In this document: positions 19,640-29,800 of the stretch, piece after piece
How positions within the stretch are numbered: position 1 is the first letter of the stretch
How the letters are laid out: every line of letters starts with the position of its first letter
Assembly (NCBI GenBank): GCA_022791055.1
Contig: JAAVYI010000018.1
Span: 107,856-171,855 of the forward strand
Source: Clostridia bacterium
Lineage (GTDB): Bacteria; Bacillota; Clostridia; Christensenellales; Pumilibacteraceae
Length of the DNA: 64,000 nucleotides
Direction: 5' to 3'
Program-made: the position numbers and the translations under genes
The notes under the pieces: generated by a model
Told to the model about the DNA's origin: nothing
Databases searched by the model: none
What the model saw: only the letters and a program-made list of their open reading frames with translations

Positions 19640-20511
19640 AGCGGGCGCAGCGCGTACTTCGGCTGTAATAACACGGGATTGTACGACAGTTTGGCCTTTC
19701 TTAAGCCCTCGATGCCCATATCCTCCTGCCGATTGATCAGTCTGTACTCGCCGAAACACGCCTCTGCGGTAAACTTGTTGACCGCCTGATAGACGCCCTC
19801 GTATTCGGTGTCGCCCTTTTCGAACAGGTTGTGCATGACGCCGTTTACCCCCGGCACGCATACCGAAAAACCGATCGCCTCGCCGCCTACTTCCAGCACG
19901 TAGATCAGCAGTCCCAGTTGCTCGCGGTACAAAAACGCGCGCGCAATGGCGTGCCGCTCGGTCAACAGCGTTTCATGCTCGACGTGCGCGTTCCACTTGT
20001 CGTATAGTTTGAGTAGCGGCGCGCCGTCGTCGCTAACGAACGGACGGAACGAATAGTCGGGATATTTTGCGGTAAAACGCGTGACATAGTTGCGCTTACT
20101 GTGAAATTTTTTGCCTTTGAGCGTGATCAAATCTTCGGCGGCGTACACGTAATCGAAACTGTCGCGGTCGGCCTCGATTTGATAGCGCGCTCGGTCGACG
20201 CCCGCAAGCATTTCGTCGGAAAGCCCGCGCACGTAAAACGGGTGTCCTTGCGCGCGGCAGTAGGCCTCGATCTTGTCGAGCGCCTCTTGCACGCGGTCGG
20301 GCGCGCAGTACGGCGGATAAAAAATCATCTTTTCACCGACAACGGTATACAAAAAAACGATGCCGTCGTCTATACAAATTTTCGCGTTGTCGTAGGCGTT
20401 CCACAGCCAAATCACGGCAAAACTGTATTCCCAGGCGACCGTATCGGTCACCGATCGGATCGCGGCCTCAAACGCCGCGCGGTGTTCTATTTTCAGCGGC
20501 TCGAACTTCAT
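19636..20511 (-). CDS. DUF2156 (aminoacyl-phosphatidylglycerol synthase-like) protein
   Basis: 291 residues, a tandem GNAT-like fold related to the soluble domain of lysyl-phosphatidylglycerol synthetases. It shows the typical KGKKFHSKRNYVTRF stretch near 134 and the N-terminal EYSFAVIWLWNAYD pattern. It has no membrane domain, so lipid aminoacylation is unproven; relatives are uncharacterised. Forms a two-gene unit with the downstream GNAT gene. Confidence 0.8.
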   Translation of the reverse strand: MKFEPLKIEHRAAFEAAIRSVTDTVAWEYSFAVIWLWNAYDNAKICIDDGIVFLYTVVGEKMIFYPPYCAPDRVQEALDKIEAYCRAQGHPFYVRGLSDEMLAGVDRARYQIEADRDSFDYVYAAEDLITLKGKKFHSKRNYVTRFTAKYPDYSFRPFVSDDGAPLLKLYDKWNAHVEHETLLTERHAIARAFLYREQLGLLIYVLEVGGEAIGFSVCVPGVNGVMHNLFEKGDTEYEGVYQAVNKFTAEACFGEYRLINRQEDMGIEGLRKAKLSYNPVLLQPKYALRPL

Positions 20512-20537
20512 GTTTCTCCTTTTAAAGCGGTAATTTT

Positions 20538-20900
20538 TTAGTAGCGCAGATAACTGTCGAACGCATTTTCGATATGGTTGACCGAGCGGGTGTCCCAGTA
20601 CACTTCGACAACGTCGAAACGTACCGGCACGTCGAACAGTCGAAATTTTTTGATATACTGGCTGGCCACCTGGTTGATCGTGTTGCGCTTGCGGTATGTG
20701 ACCGCCTCCGACGGATAGCCGTAGTCGGTCGAAAAGCGGGACTTGACCTCGACGAAAATCAGCGTACTCTCGTCGGTAACGATCAAATCGATCTCGCCGA
20801 CGTCGGTACGGTAGTTACGGTTGAGAATGCGATAGCCTTTCGACTTCAAGCATTCGGCCGCCAAATTCTCGCCGGCGGCGCCCTTGCTCTTATTTCCCAT
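20538..20900 (-). CDS. YraN/UPF0102 family nuclease-fold protein
   Basis: 120 residues with the family pattern GAAGENLAAECLKSKGY, ILNRNYRTDVGEIDLI and FVEVKSR, which corresponds to the restriction-endonuclease-like D/E-x-K active site. The biological role of the family is not settled (DNA recombination or repair is proposed). Its start lies inside the rnhB 3' end (11-base overlap), a conserved bacterial pairing. Confidence 0.9.
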   Translation of the reverse strand: MGNKSKGAAGENLAAECLKSKGYRILNRNYRTDVGEIDLIVTDESTLIFVEVKSRFSTDYGYPSEAVTYRKRNTINQVASQYIKKFRLFDVPVRFDVVEVYWDTRSVNHIENAFDSYLRY

Positions 20901-21489
20901 CGCCCGCCGCCTTTAGGTGAAACGAACGACGGTGGATCGGACTTAAGCCGACCGCGCGGATCGCCTCGACGTGCGCCCGCGTTCCGTAGCCCTTATTAGC
21001 GCCGAATCCGTAAGCCGGATATTGCGCGTCGTATTCTCGCATCAGTCTGTCCCGCGTCACCTTCGCCAAAATCGAGGCGGCCGCAATGGCATAGCTTTTG
21101 GCGTCGCCCTTGATGATCGACTGCGTAGGCACATCGAGCGGCAAGCGCACGGCGTCGATCAAAACGATGTCGGGCTTGACGTTCAGTCCCTCGACCGCCT
21201 CGGTCATACCGCGCTTGGTCGCGTTCAAAATATTGATTTCGTCAATAATAGTATGATCGATCACGCTGACATGATATGCGACGGCCGTCTCGACGATCTG
21301 CCCGAACAGCGCCTCGCGTCTCTTTTCGGTCAGTTGCTTGCTGTCGTTGATCCCGTCGATCATTTTGTCGTTCGGCATGATACAGCACGCGCACACCACC
21401 GGCCCCGCGAGCGGCCCGCGCCCGGCCTCGTCCACGCCGGCCACCAGCCCGGGAAACGCCCGATCGAACGCAAACAATTCTTCGGTCAT
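20890..21489 (-). CDS. rnhB: Ribonuclease HII
   Basis: 199 residues. Cleaves RNA in RNA-DNA hybrids and at single ribonucleotides in DNA. The active site motif D20-E21-A22-G23 in VAGVDEAGRGPLAGPVV is intact, along with the third acidic site in IVLIDAVRLPLD and the conserved SIIKGDAKSYAIAAASILAKVTRD segment in two parts. It overlaps rbgA by 4 bases. Confidence 0.96.
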   Translation of the reverse strand: MTEELFAFDRAFPGLVAGVDEAGRGPLAGPVVCACCIMPNDKMIDGINDSKQLTEKRREALFGQIVETAVAYHVSVIDHTIIDEINILNATKRGMTEAVEGLNVKPDIVLIDAVRLPLDVPTQSIIKGDAKSYAIAAASILAKVTRDRLMREYDAQYPAYGFGANKGYGTRAHVEAIRAVGLSPIHRRSFHLKAAGDGK

Positions 21490-22328
21490 GTTTCCTCCTC
21501 CACGGCGTCGAGCGTGATCGCGCCCAAACGGCCTTTGCGGAAATCGTCGACGAGCGCCGTCGCCGCGCGATCTTCGTCGATCTCGCCGCCGCGCACGACA
21601 AACCCGCGGGCGCGGCCGATGTCTGTTAAAGCCTGCTCGCCCGTCGCCGCCGTTTTATAACGATCCTGTAAAGCGTTCGGCGCGACGCGCTGCAATTCGT
21701 CGATCAGTTCGCGCGCCAGTTCGCGCGTGTCGACAACTTCGTCTTTGATACTGCCGATGAACGCCAACCGCCGCGCCGCGCGCTGATCTTCCAATTTCGG
21801 ATATAACGTGCCGGGCGTATCGAGTACCTCGAAATAATCGTTGACGCGCACCCACTGTTTGCCGCGCGTCACGCCCGCGCGGTTGCCGGTCACCGTTTTG
21901 GCCGCGCCGCACAGGTTGTTGATGATCGTCGATTTACCGCAGTTCGGCACGCCGATGACCATCGCTTTGATCGACGCTTTGACGCCTTTATTGCGGTAGC
22001 GCTCCAGCTTTTCGGCGCACAGTTTTTTGGCTGTTGCCGCGATCGCCGCCGCGCTTTTAGACGCCGTGGCGTTCATCTCCAGCACCGCCGAACGCGCGCC
22101 GCTTAGCGCCTTGACAAACTGCGTTGTGGCCGTCTTATCGGCCAAATCGGCCTTATTCAGCACATATATGACCGGGCGCGTGCCGATCAACTTATCAAAT
22201 TGCGGATTGATACAGCTTTTCGGGGCGCGCGCGTCAAGCACATAGACGAGTACGTCTACAAGCCGCAAATTCTCTTCGATCAGGCGCATCGACTTGGTCA
22301 TATGCCCCGGATACCAGTGTATATTCAT
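21486..22328 (-). CDS. rbgA: Ribosome biogenesis GTPase RbgA (YlqF)
   Basis: 280 residues, circularly permuted GTPase for late 50S assembly. Starts MNIHWYPGHMTKSMR; G4 NKAD comes first, followed by G1 GVPNCGKST and G3 DTPG, the hallmark permuted order. The C-terminal helical domain follows. It is coupled to rnhB. In Bacillus-like genomes rplS sits between trmD and this gene; here only 39 bases separate them and rplS is missing. Confidence 0.95.
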   Translation of the reverse strand: MNIHWYPGHMTKSMRLIEENLRLVDVLVYVLDARAPKSCINPQFDKLIGTRPVIYVLNKADLADKTATTQFVKALSGARSAVLEMNATASKSAAAIAATAKKLCAEKLERYRNKGVKASIKAMVIGVPNCGKSTIINNLCGAAKTVTGNRAGVTRGKQWVRVNDYFEVLDTPGTLYPKLEDQRAARRLAFIGSIKDEVVDTRELARELIDELQRVAPNALQDRYKTAATGEQALTDIGRARGFVVRGGEIDEDRAATALVDDFRKGRLGAITLDAVEEET

Positions 22329-22367
22329 TTCGATGTCCCGACCTCCTACCTTACTTAATTTGCGCCG

Positions 22368-23036
22368 TCAGTCTTTGAGTAGATCGGGACGGCGCGCCTG
22401 TGTCAAAGCGGCCGACTGCGCGGCGCGCCACTTCTCGATGTTGGCATGGTGACCGCTGAGCAGCACGTCGGGAACGCGCAGTCCGCGAAATTCCTGCGGC
22501 CGCGTGTACTGCGGGTACTCCAGTAGTCCCGCCGAAAAACTTTCCTCTTCGGCCGAGCCTTCGCTCAAGACGCCGGGTACGAACCGCGCCACGGCGTCGA
22601 CGACGACCATCGCCGCCAACTCTCCGCCGGTCAAAACATAGTCGCCGATCGAAAGTTCTTCGTCCATTGTCAAGTCGATCGCGCGCTGGTCGACGCCCTC
22701 ATAGTGTCCGCACAACAGCAGTAGACCGTCCTCGCGGCTCAGCTGCCGCGCGACTTCGGCCGTCAGCGTTCTGCCGCGCGGCGAAAGATAGATGCGACGC
22801 AACTTGCGCTCGGGATCGACCGATTCGACGGCGTCGACGATCGGCTGCGGCGTCATCACCATGCCGGCGCCGCCGCCGAACGGCACGTCGTCACACTTTA
22901 AATGTTTATCCGTCGTATATGCGCGAATGTCGATCGCCTCGATGTCGAGCAGCCCTTTTTTCTCCGCGCGTCCCAAAATGCTCTCGTGCAGCGGCGCGAA
23001 CATCGACGGAAACAGCGTCAGAATTTTAATCTTCAT
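22368..23036 (-). CDS. trmD: tRNA (guanine(37)-N1)-methyltransferase
   Basis: 222 residues, a SPOUT-class methylase that modifies G37 next to the anticodon. Shows [24 protein letters not shown], the trefoil-knot SAM site [12 protein letters not shown] and [15 protein letters not shown]. It overlaps rimM by 11 bases, the conserved order. Confidence 0.96.
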   Translation of the reverse strand: MKIKILTLFPSMFAPLHESILGRAEKKGLLDIEAIDIRAYTTDKHLKCDDVPFGGGAGMVMTPQPIVDAVESVDPERKLRRIYLSPRGRTLTAEVARQLSREDGLLLLCGHYEGVDQRAIDLTMDEELSIGDYVLTGGELAAMVVVDAVARFVPGVLSEGSAEEESFSAGLLEYPQYTRPQEFRGLRVPDVLLSGHHANIEKWRAAQSAALTQARRPDLLKD

Positions 23037-23541
23037 ACACGGTCACCCGCGCCAGTTCGTCCTTATACACGGCGAACGTTTTGTTCTGCGTATCGGCGGC
23101 AAGCAGCAATTTTTTCAGATACGGAAACCGCATGACGCGCCCGTCGACCGTCTCGACGGTAAACACGTCGGCCGCGCCGAACTGCGACACTTCGGTGATC
23201 GTTCCCAAACGTTCGCCGTGTTCGTCTATCAGCGCGCTGCCCTCGACATCGGCGATATAGAACGTGTAACCGTCCTCTAAGGGAGCGGCCAAAACGCGGT
23301 CGATCTCGATCCGCTTGCCCACTTGCGCCTCGGCGTCGTTGCGCGTGTCGATACCGACAAGTTTGAGATAAACAAAGCCGTCGACGCGCACATGCGAAAC
23401 CTTGTATGCCGTATTGCCGATATACACGGCTTTTAACGAGAAAAAGCGCTCGGGAGAATCGGTGAGCGGCTTGATTTTCAACTCACCTTTGATCCCTTGC
23501 GCTTTGATGATCTCTCCGACGGTAATGGTTTCCATGTTCAC
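23026..23541 (-). CDS. rimM: 16S rRNA processing / 30S assembly protein RimM
   Basis: 171 residues with the N-terminal RimM domain ([21 protein letters not shown]) and a C-terminal PRC-barrel ([23 protein letters not shown]). Helps maturation of the 30S head domain. Overlaps trmD and follows khpA by 27 bases. Confidence 0.94.
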   Translation of the reverse strand: MNMETITVGEIIKAQGIKGELKIKPLTDSPERFFSLKAVYIGNTAYKVSHVRVDGFVYLKLVGIDTRNDAEAQVGKRIEIDRVLAAPLEDGYTFYIADVEGSALIDEHGERLGTITEVSQFGAADVFTVETVDGRVMRFPYLKKLLLAADTQNKTFAVYKDELARVTVYED

Positions 23542-23568
23542 TCCCTGGTACCGCCGTATTCCCGCGCG

Positions 23569-23793
23569 TTACTCCGCCTCGAGAATCTCGACGGTGTATT
23601 TTTTATCGAGATTGTGCGACGCTGCTTTGACGATCGCGCGGATCGCGCGGGCAATGCGCCCTTGCTTACCGATGATTTTGCCCATATCGGCTTTTGCGAC
23701 CGACACTTCGATCACGCCGTCGCTTTCGGTCACCTTGACCGCCTCTTTATCGTCGACCAGCTCGGTCACCAGATATTGCACCAACTCCGTCAT
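23569..23793 (-). CDS. khpA: KH-domain RNA-binding protein KhpA (YlqC)
   Basis: 74 residues, a single KH domain with the GKQG loop (MGKIIGKQGRIARAIRAIVKAA). In Firmicutes it binds many RNAs and forms a dimer with KhpB. It begins 3 bases after the rpsP stop codon, in the usual rpsP-khpA-rimM-trmD order. Confidence 0.95.
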   Translation of the reverse strand: MTELVQYLVTELVDDKEAVKVTESDGVIEVSVAKADMGKIIGKQGRIARAIRAIVKAASHNLDKKYTVEILEAE

Positions 23794-23796
23794 GGC

Positions 23797-24096
23797 TTAT
23801 TCCTTCGACTTCTTTTTGGTCGCCTTGGTCTTGGCGGGCGCTTTCTTGGCGTCGGTGATGATGCCTGCGCCGACAAGCAACGACTTGACGGTATCAGTCG
23901 GCTGCGCGCCGTTCTTCAGCCAGGTCTTGGCCTTTTCTTCGTCCAACTTGACTTCGGCCGGCTGCGTCAGCGGATTGTACGTGCCGACGATGTCGATGAA
24001 TTTGCCGTCGCGGGGTGCGCGCGAATCGGCGACGATCACGCGATAGAACGGGGATTTCTTGTCGCCCATACGGGTCAATCTCATTTTAACTGCCAT
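23797..24096 (-). CDS. rpsP: 30S ribosomal protein S16
   Basis: 99 residues. [26 protein letters not shown] in two parts is diagnostic. The C-terminal 20 residues are a Lys/Ala tail ([16 protein letters not shown]), longer than in Bacillus. It follows ffh by 71 bases; no clear promoter was found in that gap. Confidence 0.97.
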   Translation of the reverse strand: MAVKMRLTRMGDKKSPFYRVIVADSRAPRDGKFIDIVGTYNPLTQPAEVKLDEEKAKTWLKNGAQPTDTVKSLLVGAGIITDAKKAPAKTKATKKKSKE

Positions 24097-24167
24097 TTTT
24101 CTTTCTCCTTGTATATAAAAAATATTTTTTTACGTTGGTTATCGTTTTGTCCGCGGACATTCCGCAC

Positions 24168-25478
24168 TCAGAACGGGAAACGGCGTTTCCCTTTCATCGC
24201 CTTCATCATATCCTTGGTTTGGTCGAATTGCTTTAACAGTTGATTAACGTCCTGAATCGACGTGCCGCTGCCTGCCGCGATCCGCTTGCGCCGCGAGGAT
24301 TTGATGATTTCGGGGTGTTCGCGCTCGTACATGGTCATCGAGCGAATGATCGCTTTGAAACGGTTGATCCGCCCCTCGTCGATGTCCTTTTCGGAAATCT
24401 TCAGGCGGTTCGCCCCCGGCACCATAGCGAGCAACTCGGAAATGTTGCCCATTTTGCCGATACTCTCGAACTGCGTCAAAAAGTCGTCGAGCGTAAAGCG
24501 CGCTTCGCGCATCTTCTTTTCGAGCTTTTTCAGTTCCTCTTCGCCGACGGCGTGTTCGGCCTTTTCGATCAGCGTCAGCACGTCGCCCATGCCGAGGATA
24601 CGCGACGCCATGCGGTCGGGATAGAACGGCTCGAGGTCGGTCGGCTTTTCGCCCATGCCGCACAGTTTGATCGGCTTGCCCGTCACCGCGCGAATGGACA
24701 GCGCCGCGCCGCCGCGCGTATCGCCGTCGAGCTTGGTCAGCACCACGCCGGTCACGTCGAGCTTTTCGTTGAACGTCGTTGCGACCGTCACGGCGTCCTG
24801 GCCGGTCATCGAATCGACCGTAAGCAGTATTTCGGTCGGCTCGACCGCCTTTTTGATGTCGAGCAATTCGTTCATCAACTCCTCGTTGATGTGCAACCGT
24901 CCCGCCGTGTCGAGGATCACTGTATCGTAGCCCAGTTTCAGCGCCTCTTTGACACCCTCGCCCGCCGTCTTGACGGGGTTTTGCGTACCGCGGTCGAACA
25001 CTTCGACATTGACGTTTTTGCCGACGACGCGCAACTGGTTGATGGCCGCGGGGCGATAAATGTCACAAGCAACCAACATCGGTTTTTTGCCCTGCTTTCT
25101 GAGCATCAACGCGAGTTTGCCGCACATCGTCGTTTTGCCTGCGCCCTGCAAGCCGCACATCATGATGACCGTCGGCGGTTTGGGGGACACTTCCAGTTTG
25201 CTGACCGTGCCGCCCATGACGCGGACCAGTTCGTCGTTGACGATCTTGACGACCTGTTGCCCGGGCGTCAAACTGTTCAACACCTTTTCGCCGACCGCTT
25301 CGGCCGACACGCGCGCAACAAAATCTTTGACGACCGCATAATTGACGTCAGCCTCCAAGAGCGCTACGCGAATTTCGCGCATGGCCTGCTTGATCTCCAG
25401 TTCGGTCAGCTTGCCGCGCGAGGTGATCTTGCTAAAGACGTGATTCAGTTTTTCGCTTAAACTACCGAATAGTCCCAT
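24168..25478 (-). CDS. ffh: Signal recognition particle protein Ffh
   Basis: 436 residues with N domain, GTPase G domain (GLQGAGKTT, DTAGR, TKLDGD) and the Met-rich M domain, which binds 4.5S RNA and signal sequences (ending MKAMKGKRRFPF). The ATG at 25478 is preferred over a GTG six bases upstream because the AGGAG site overlaps that GTG. It follows ylxM by 8 bases, as in other Firmicutes. Confidence 0.97.
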   Translation of the reverse strand: MGLFGSLSEKLNHVFSKITSRGKLTELEIKQAMREIRVALLEADVNYAVVKDFVARVSAEAVGEKVLNSLTPGQQVVKIVNDELVRVMGGTVSKLEVSPKPPTVIMMCGLQGAGKTTMCGKLALMLRKQGKKPMLVACDIYRPAAINQLRVVGKNVNVEVFDRGTQNPVKTAGEGVKEALKLGYDTVILDTAGRLHINEELMNELLDIKKAVEPTEILLTVDSMTGQDAVTVATTFNEKLDVTGVVLTKLDGDTRGGAALSIRAVTGKPIKLCGMGEKPTDLEPFYPDRMASRILGMGDVLTLIEKAEHAVGEEELKKLEKKMREARFTLDDFLTQFESIGKMGNISELLAMVPGANRLKISEKDIDEGRINRFKAIIRSMTMYEREHPEIIKSSRRKRIAAGSGTSIQDVNQLLKQFDQTKDMMKAMKGKRRFPF

Positions 25479-25486
25479 GCCCACTC

Positions 25487-25807
25487 CTATAAACTGTCGG
25501 CCGCCCGACGGATCCCGTCGCGCGCCCTGTCATTGTCGACGCCGATCTGCGTTTCCGCATCCCGCAGCGCCGTCTTGACCGCTTGGCTTTTTTGCAAGAA
25601 ACCCAGCTTGTCCTCGTAAGCAAGCAGCGCCGCCTCACCCTTTGCGATCGCGTCGCGCACCGCTTGCCGCGTAACGCCTAAATTTTCGGCGATCTCGCCG
25701 AGCGACAGATCGAAATCGTAGTACGCTTTGACGGCCTCATACTGCCGCGCCGTCAAAAGCGCCCCGTACAACTCGTTCAAAAGTCCGATTTTCAAATCTT
25801 TGCCCAT
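25487..25807 (-). CDS. ylxM: YlxM/UPF0122 helix-turn-helix protein
   Basis: 106 residues from MGKDLKIGLLNELYG; GAGGACT precedes it, and a longer upstream frame is only noise through ftsY. It has a sigma-70 region-4-like helix-turn-helix (LSLGEIAENLGVTRQAVRDAI, in two parts) and belongs to the conserved ylxM-ffh pair. It is linked to SRP function in streptococci. Confidence 0.92.
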   Translation of the reverse strand: MGKDLKIGLLNELYGALLTARQYEAVKAYYDFDLSLGEIAENLGVTRQAVRDAIAKGEAALLAYEDKLGFLQKSQAVKTALRDAETQIGVDNDRARDGIRRAADSL

Positions 25808-25838
25808 AGTCCTCGCCCGTGCGTTCCGAAAAACATAA

Positions 25839-25870
25839 AGAGGTGTAAAGCACTTTTGCTTAACACCTCT
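25839..25870 (-). terminator. Hairpin terminator of the smc-ftsY unit, overlapping the ylxM start region
   Basis: Arms 25857-25870 and 25839-25852 pair over 14 positions with one mismatch around a 4-base loop, followed by TTATGTTTTT. It lies 36 bases after the ftsY stop and starts at the base next to the ylxM promoter -10 box. Confidence 0.7.
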
Positions 25871-25900
25871 ATTATAGGACAAACTTGTATATCTTGTCAA
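25871..25900 (-). promoter_or_regulatory. Consensus promoter for ylxM-ffh
   Basis: A perfect TTGACA (25895-25900) and perfect TATAAT (25871-25876) with an 18-base spacer on the minus strand. The expected transcription start falls inside the first arm of the adjacent hairpin, so transcripts from here would carry only part of the stem. Confidence 0.85.
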
Positions 25901-25905
25901 GCGTT

Positions 25906-26805
25906 TTAACCGATAATGCCGTCGACGAAATTTTCGGCCTCGAAGTCCTCGAGGTCGTCGATCCCCTCGCCCACGCCGACATAGACTACGGGCACTTCCA
26001 GTTCCGACGCGATCGCCAGCACCACGCCGCCCTTTGCCGTGCCGTCGAGCTTTGTGAGGATAATGCCGTCGATGTCGACGCACTCGTTGAACACGTCGAC
26101 TTGGGCGATCGCGTTCTGCCCCGTCGTCGCGTCGAGCACGATATAATTGTATACGGTCGCATCGGGCGCTTCACGGCCGACAATGCGGTTGATCTTGCCC
26201 AACTCGTCCATTAGGTTCTTTTTGTTATGCAACCGTCCCGCCGTGTCGATCAGCAATACGTCGGTGTTTTTGGCGTTGAAACTCATCACGGCGTCGTACA
26301 CCACCGCGCCCGGATCGGCACCCTCGGCGTGCTTGATGATGCGCACGTCGGCGCGATCCGCCCACACGGTCAACTGATCTGACGCCGCCGCGCGGAACGT
26401 GTCGGCCGCCGCCACGATGACGCTTTTGCCCATGGCCTTAAACTTTTTGGCGAGCTTGCCGATCGCCGTCGTTTTGCCGACGCCGTTGACGCCGGTCACC
26501 ATAATGATCAGCGGATAGTCGTATTCGGGCGCGGGATTCTCTTCAAGCATTTCGACCATGATGCGCTTAAGCTCACCCTTGCACGATTCCGTATCGCGGA
26601 TATGCTTTTCGTCCACGACGTCGCGCAAGCGCTCCATCAACTCGTCGGTCGCGGCCGCGCCGATGTCGGAGGTCAAAAGCGCGCTTTCCAACTCGTCGTA
26701 AAAGTCGTCGTTCAAAACGCCGCCGGTGAAAATCTTGTCCAGCTTATACGCGAGCGCCTCTTTGGTCTTTTTCAAGCCCTCTTTGATTTTGGCAAACAGT
26801 CCCAT
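25906..26805 (-). CDS. ftsY: Signal recognition particle receptor FtsY
   Basis: 299 residues with N domain and SRP-type GTPase: GVNGVGKTT, DTAGRL, TKLDGTAKGG. The acidic A domain is very short, as in many Gram-positives. Docks SRP-ribosome complexes at the membrane. It lies 22 bases after smc and ends just before a terminator. Confidence 0.96.
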   Translation of the reverse strand: MGLFAKIKEGLKKTKEALAYKLDKIFTGGVLNDDFYDELESALLTSDIGAAATDELMERLRDVVDEKHIRDTESCKGELKRIMVEMLEENPAPEYDYPLIIMVTGVNGVGKTTAIGKLAKKFKAMGKSVIVAAADTFRAAASDQLTVWADRADVRIIKHAEGADPGAVVYDAVMSFNAKNTDVLLIDTAGRLHNKKNLMDELGKINRIVGREAPDATVYNYIVLDATTGQNAIAQVDVFNECVDIDGIILTKLDGTAKGGVVLAIASELEVPVVYVGVGEGIDDLEDFEAENFVDGIIG

Positions 26806-26827
26806 ATGCGACTCCTTGATGGGTATT

Positions 26828-29800
26828 TTATGCCGGTTCGGCCTGCGCGACTGCCTCGCTCAGTTTGACCGAAACGATCTTGCTGACGCCCTTTTCTTCC
26901 ATGGTGACGCCGTACAGATTGTCGGCCAGTTCCATGGTCGGCTTACGGTGCGTAATGACGATAAACTGCGTCTCTTCCGAAAACCGCCGCAAGTACTTGG
27001 CAAAGCGGCCGGCGTTGGCGTCGTCGAGCGCGGCCTCGATTTCGTCGAGTACGCAGAACGGCATCGGCTTTAAGCGCAGAATGGCGAACAGAATGGCGAT
27101 CGCCGTCAGCGCGCGCTCGCCGCCGGACAGCAGCGAGATCGACTGCAATTTCTTTTGCGGCGGCTGCGCCACAATGTCGATACCGGCCTCGAGCGGGTTT
27201 TCCGATTCGAGCAACACAAGATCGGCCGTGCCGCCGTCGAACAGTTCGGTAAAGATACGCGTAAAGTTGCTGCGGATCTGCGCGAACTTTTCTGTAAAGC
27301 GGTCGAGCATCTCGACGCTCAGTTCGGCGATGATCTTGACCAGATCGGCCTCGGCTTTCACGAGATCTTCGCGCTGCACGTCCATTTCGTGGTAGCTGTT
27401 GTAGATCTCTTTGCATTGCTCGATAGCGTCGACGTTGACATGTCCCAAGTTGTTCATCTGCCGCCGAATGCGGTTGGTCTCGGCAATGCCGCGCTCCAAA
27501 TCGTAGCCTTCCTCTTTAAACGGCAAACAGTCGTTGTATTCCAAATGATATTCTTCTTCGACCCGCTGCTGCATCTGTTCGATGTCGGTGTCGACTTTCA
27601 AGAGTTGCATACGCTCCTTATTGGCGTTCTCGTGCAACTGTTGCAACAGATTCATCAAGTCGATACGCTTGGCGTCCGAATCGGCGCGGTTGTCGGTCAG
27701 CTTTTGCTTGTAGCTGTCGAGGTCGCCTAGCTGCGCCCTGAGCTGCCGCACGCGCGTGTCGTCCGCACCCACAACGCCTTCGGTCAAGCCGTTCAGTTCG
27801 GCGTTGACGTCGGCGATCGTCTCGTCGTTGACGACGATCTGCTCGCTGTTTTCGGCAATGCGCTCGGCCAGCGTCTGCGAATTGCTCTTCAGCCGCCCGA
27901 TGTCGTTTTCGAGCGCATTCAGTTCCGCCTCGGTCTGCGCAGCTTTCAACCGTCCGTCGGTCAGCGCCTCGTGCAATCGGTCGCGCTCTTTTCGTAGCGC
28001 GTCGAACTGCTGCTGCCGCTCCTGTCCGCTGTCGGTCGCGTTCTGCTTTTTGGTGCGGATCAAGTTCTCCAACTCCCCCACGCTGCCGATGTCGGTCTCG
28101 ATCTCCGTGATACGCTGCGACTTAGCAGTAGCCTCCGTCTCGATCTCGGCCGCCTGCGTCGATAGCGACTCTAAGCGACTTCTTAAACCCGACAGGCTTT
28201 CGCTCTTGGTCGCATATTCGACTTCGAGGGTGTGTAGCTTCTCGCGCTCGCCTTTGAGTAGTTGCTGTAATTCGGCTTGCTCGGCGGTGCGCTCGTCGCG
28301 CTCTGCCGTCGCGGCCTTGATCTCCGCCCCGATCTTGGCGAACTGTTCGTTGGCCTCTGCAAGCTCGCGGTCGCGGCTGATCAGGTTGGTCGAATCGGCC
28401 TTGCGGCTACCGCCGGTGATCGATCCGTGCGGGTTGACAACGTCGCCGTCGAGCGTAACGATTTTGAACGAAAATCCCGTCTTGCGCGCCACGCGGATCG
28501 CCGTGTCGATATTTTCGGCGATCACCGTGTTGCCCAAAAGCCCGCGCATAACGGTGTCGTATTTCTTATCGTAGCCGATCAAATCGCAAGCAACGCCGTA
28601 GCAGCCCTCAAACGACTTGCCCGCATGTTCGCGGTCGAGCGAACGGGGCTTGATCGACGACATCGGCAAAAAGGTGACGCGCCCCAGCCGCTTGATCTTC
28701 AAAAATTCGATCAGCGCTTTGGCGTCCTCTTCGGTCTTAGTGACAATGTTCTGTAACGCCGCGCCCAAAGCCATTTCGATCGCCACTTCGAATTTCGAGT
28801 CGACTTGGATCAAGTCGGCCACGACGCCCTCGATCCGCGCCGAAACTTGCGCGTTACCCTTGGCCTCGTTCAACAGATTGCGCACGCCGGCCGCATACCC
28901 GTCGTATGCCTCGCGGATCTCCTTGAGCATTTTGGCGCGCGACTTGACCATATAAAAGTCGGCGTTCAGCCCTTCGAGTTTGGCGTTCAAACGGTTCAAA
29001 ACGGCAACATTCTCGTTGTTCTTTTCGTACAATTTGTCCATGTCCGCCGACATGGACGCGCGGTCGGCGCCCATTGCGCGCACCTCTTCGGCTAACGCGC
29101 TCTCTTCCTCGCGCACGGCGGCGACATTTTGGCGCGCGATCTCCAACCGCGCGGCAAGTTCTTGCACCGCTGCGGCCAGGTTCTCTTTTTCGGTCAACAA
29201 GCGCGACATGTTGGAACGGATCTCCGTCAGCTTGTCCATGGCCTCGAGTACCGCGCGGTGATTGGCCTCGACTTCGCCCTCGCCGGCCGTCAACTCTTCG
29301 ACCACCGACAAATACTGATTGTTGATCTTTTCTACATCGATTTTCAGCGCGCTAAGCTCTGTCAGCCGCGTCTCTTTCTCGCGCTCGCCCTGTTCGGCCA
29401 GGTCGATCGTCTCGAGATACTGCTTGTTGAGCGCGCTGTTTTCGTTCTTTAATTTATCGTTCTGCTGGTTGAGATAATTCAGCCGCTCGTTCAGTAGCTT
29501 GACATGGCCGGCTTGCTTTTCCATACCAACGGTCAAATTGAGCAGTTCTTCCCGCAACGAATCGATTTCGCGGTCGACGTTGGCCAGTTTGCCCGCCGCC
29601 TCGTTGTACTGCGTCGTCGCCTCGTCGCACTCTTTTTCGCGCATGGCGATCTCTTCCTCGACGCCGCGCAAACGGTTGTTGATGATCTCTTTGGCATTCG
29701 ACGCCGACTCGAACTGATGAATATATGTATTGATTTCGTAAAATTTGAGCTTGTCCCGTAGATCCAACCACTTGCGCGCCGCCTCGGCTTGCTTGGTCAG

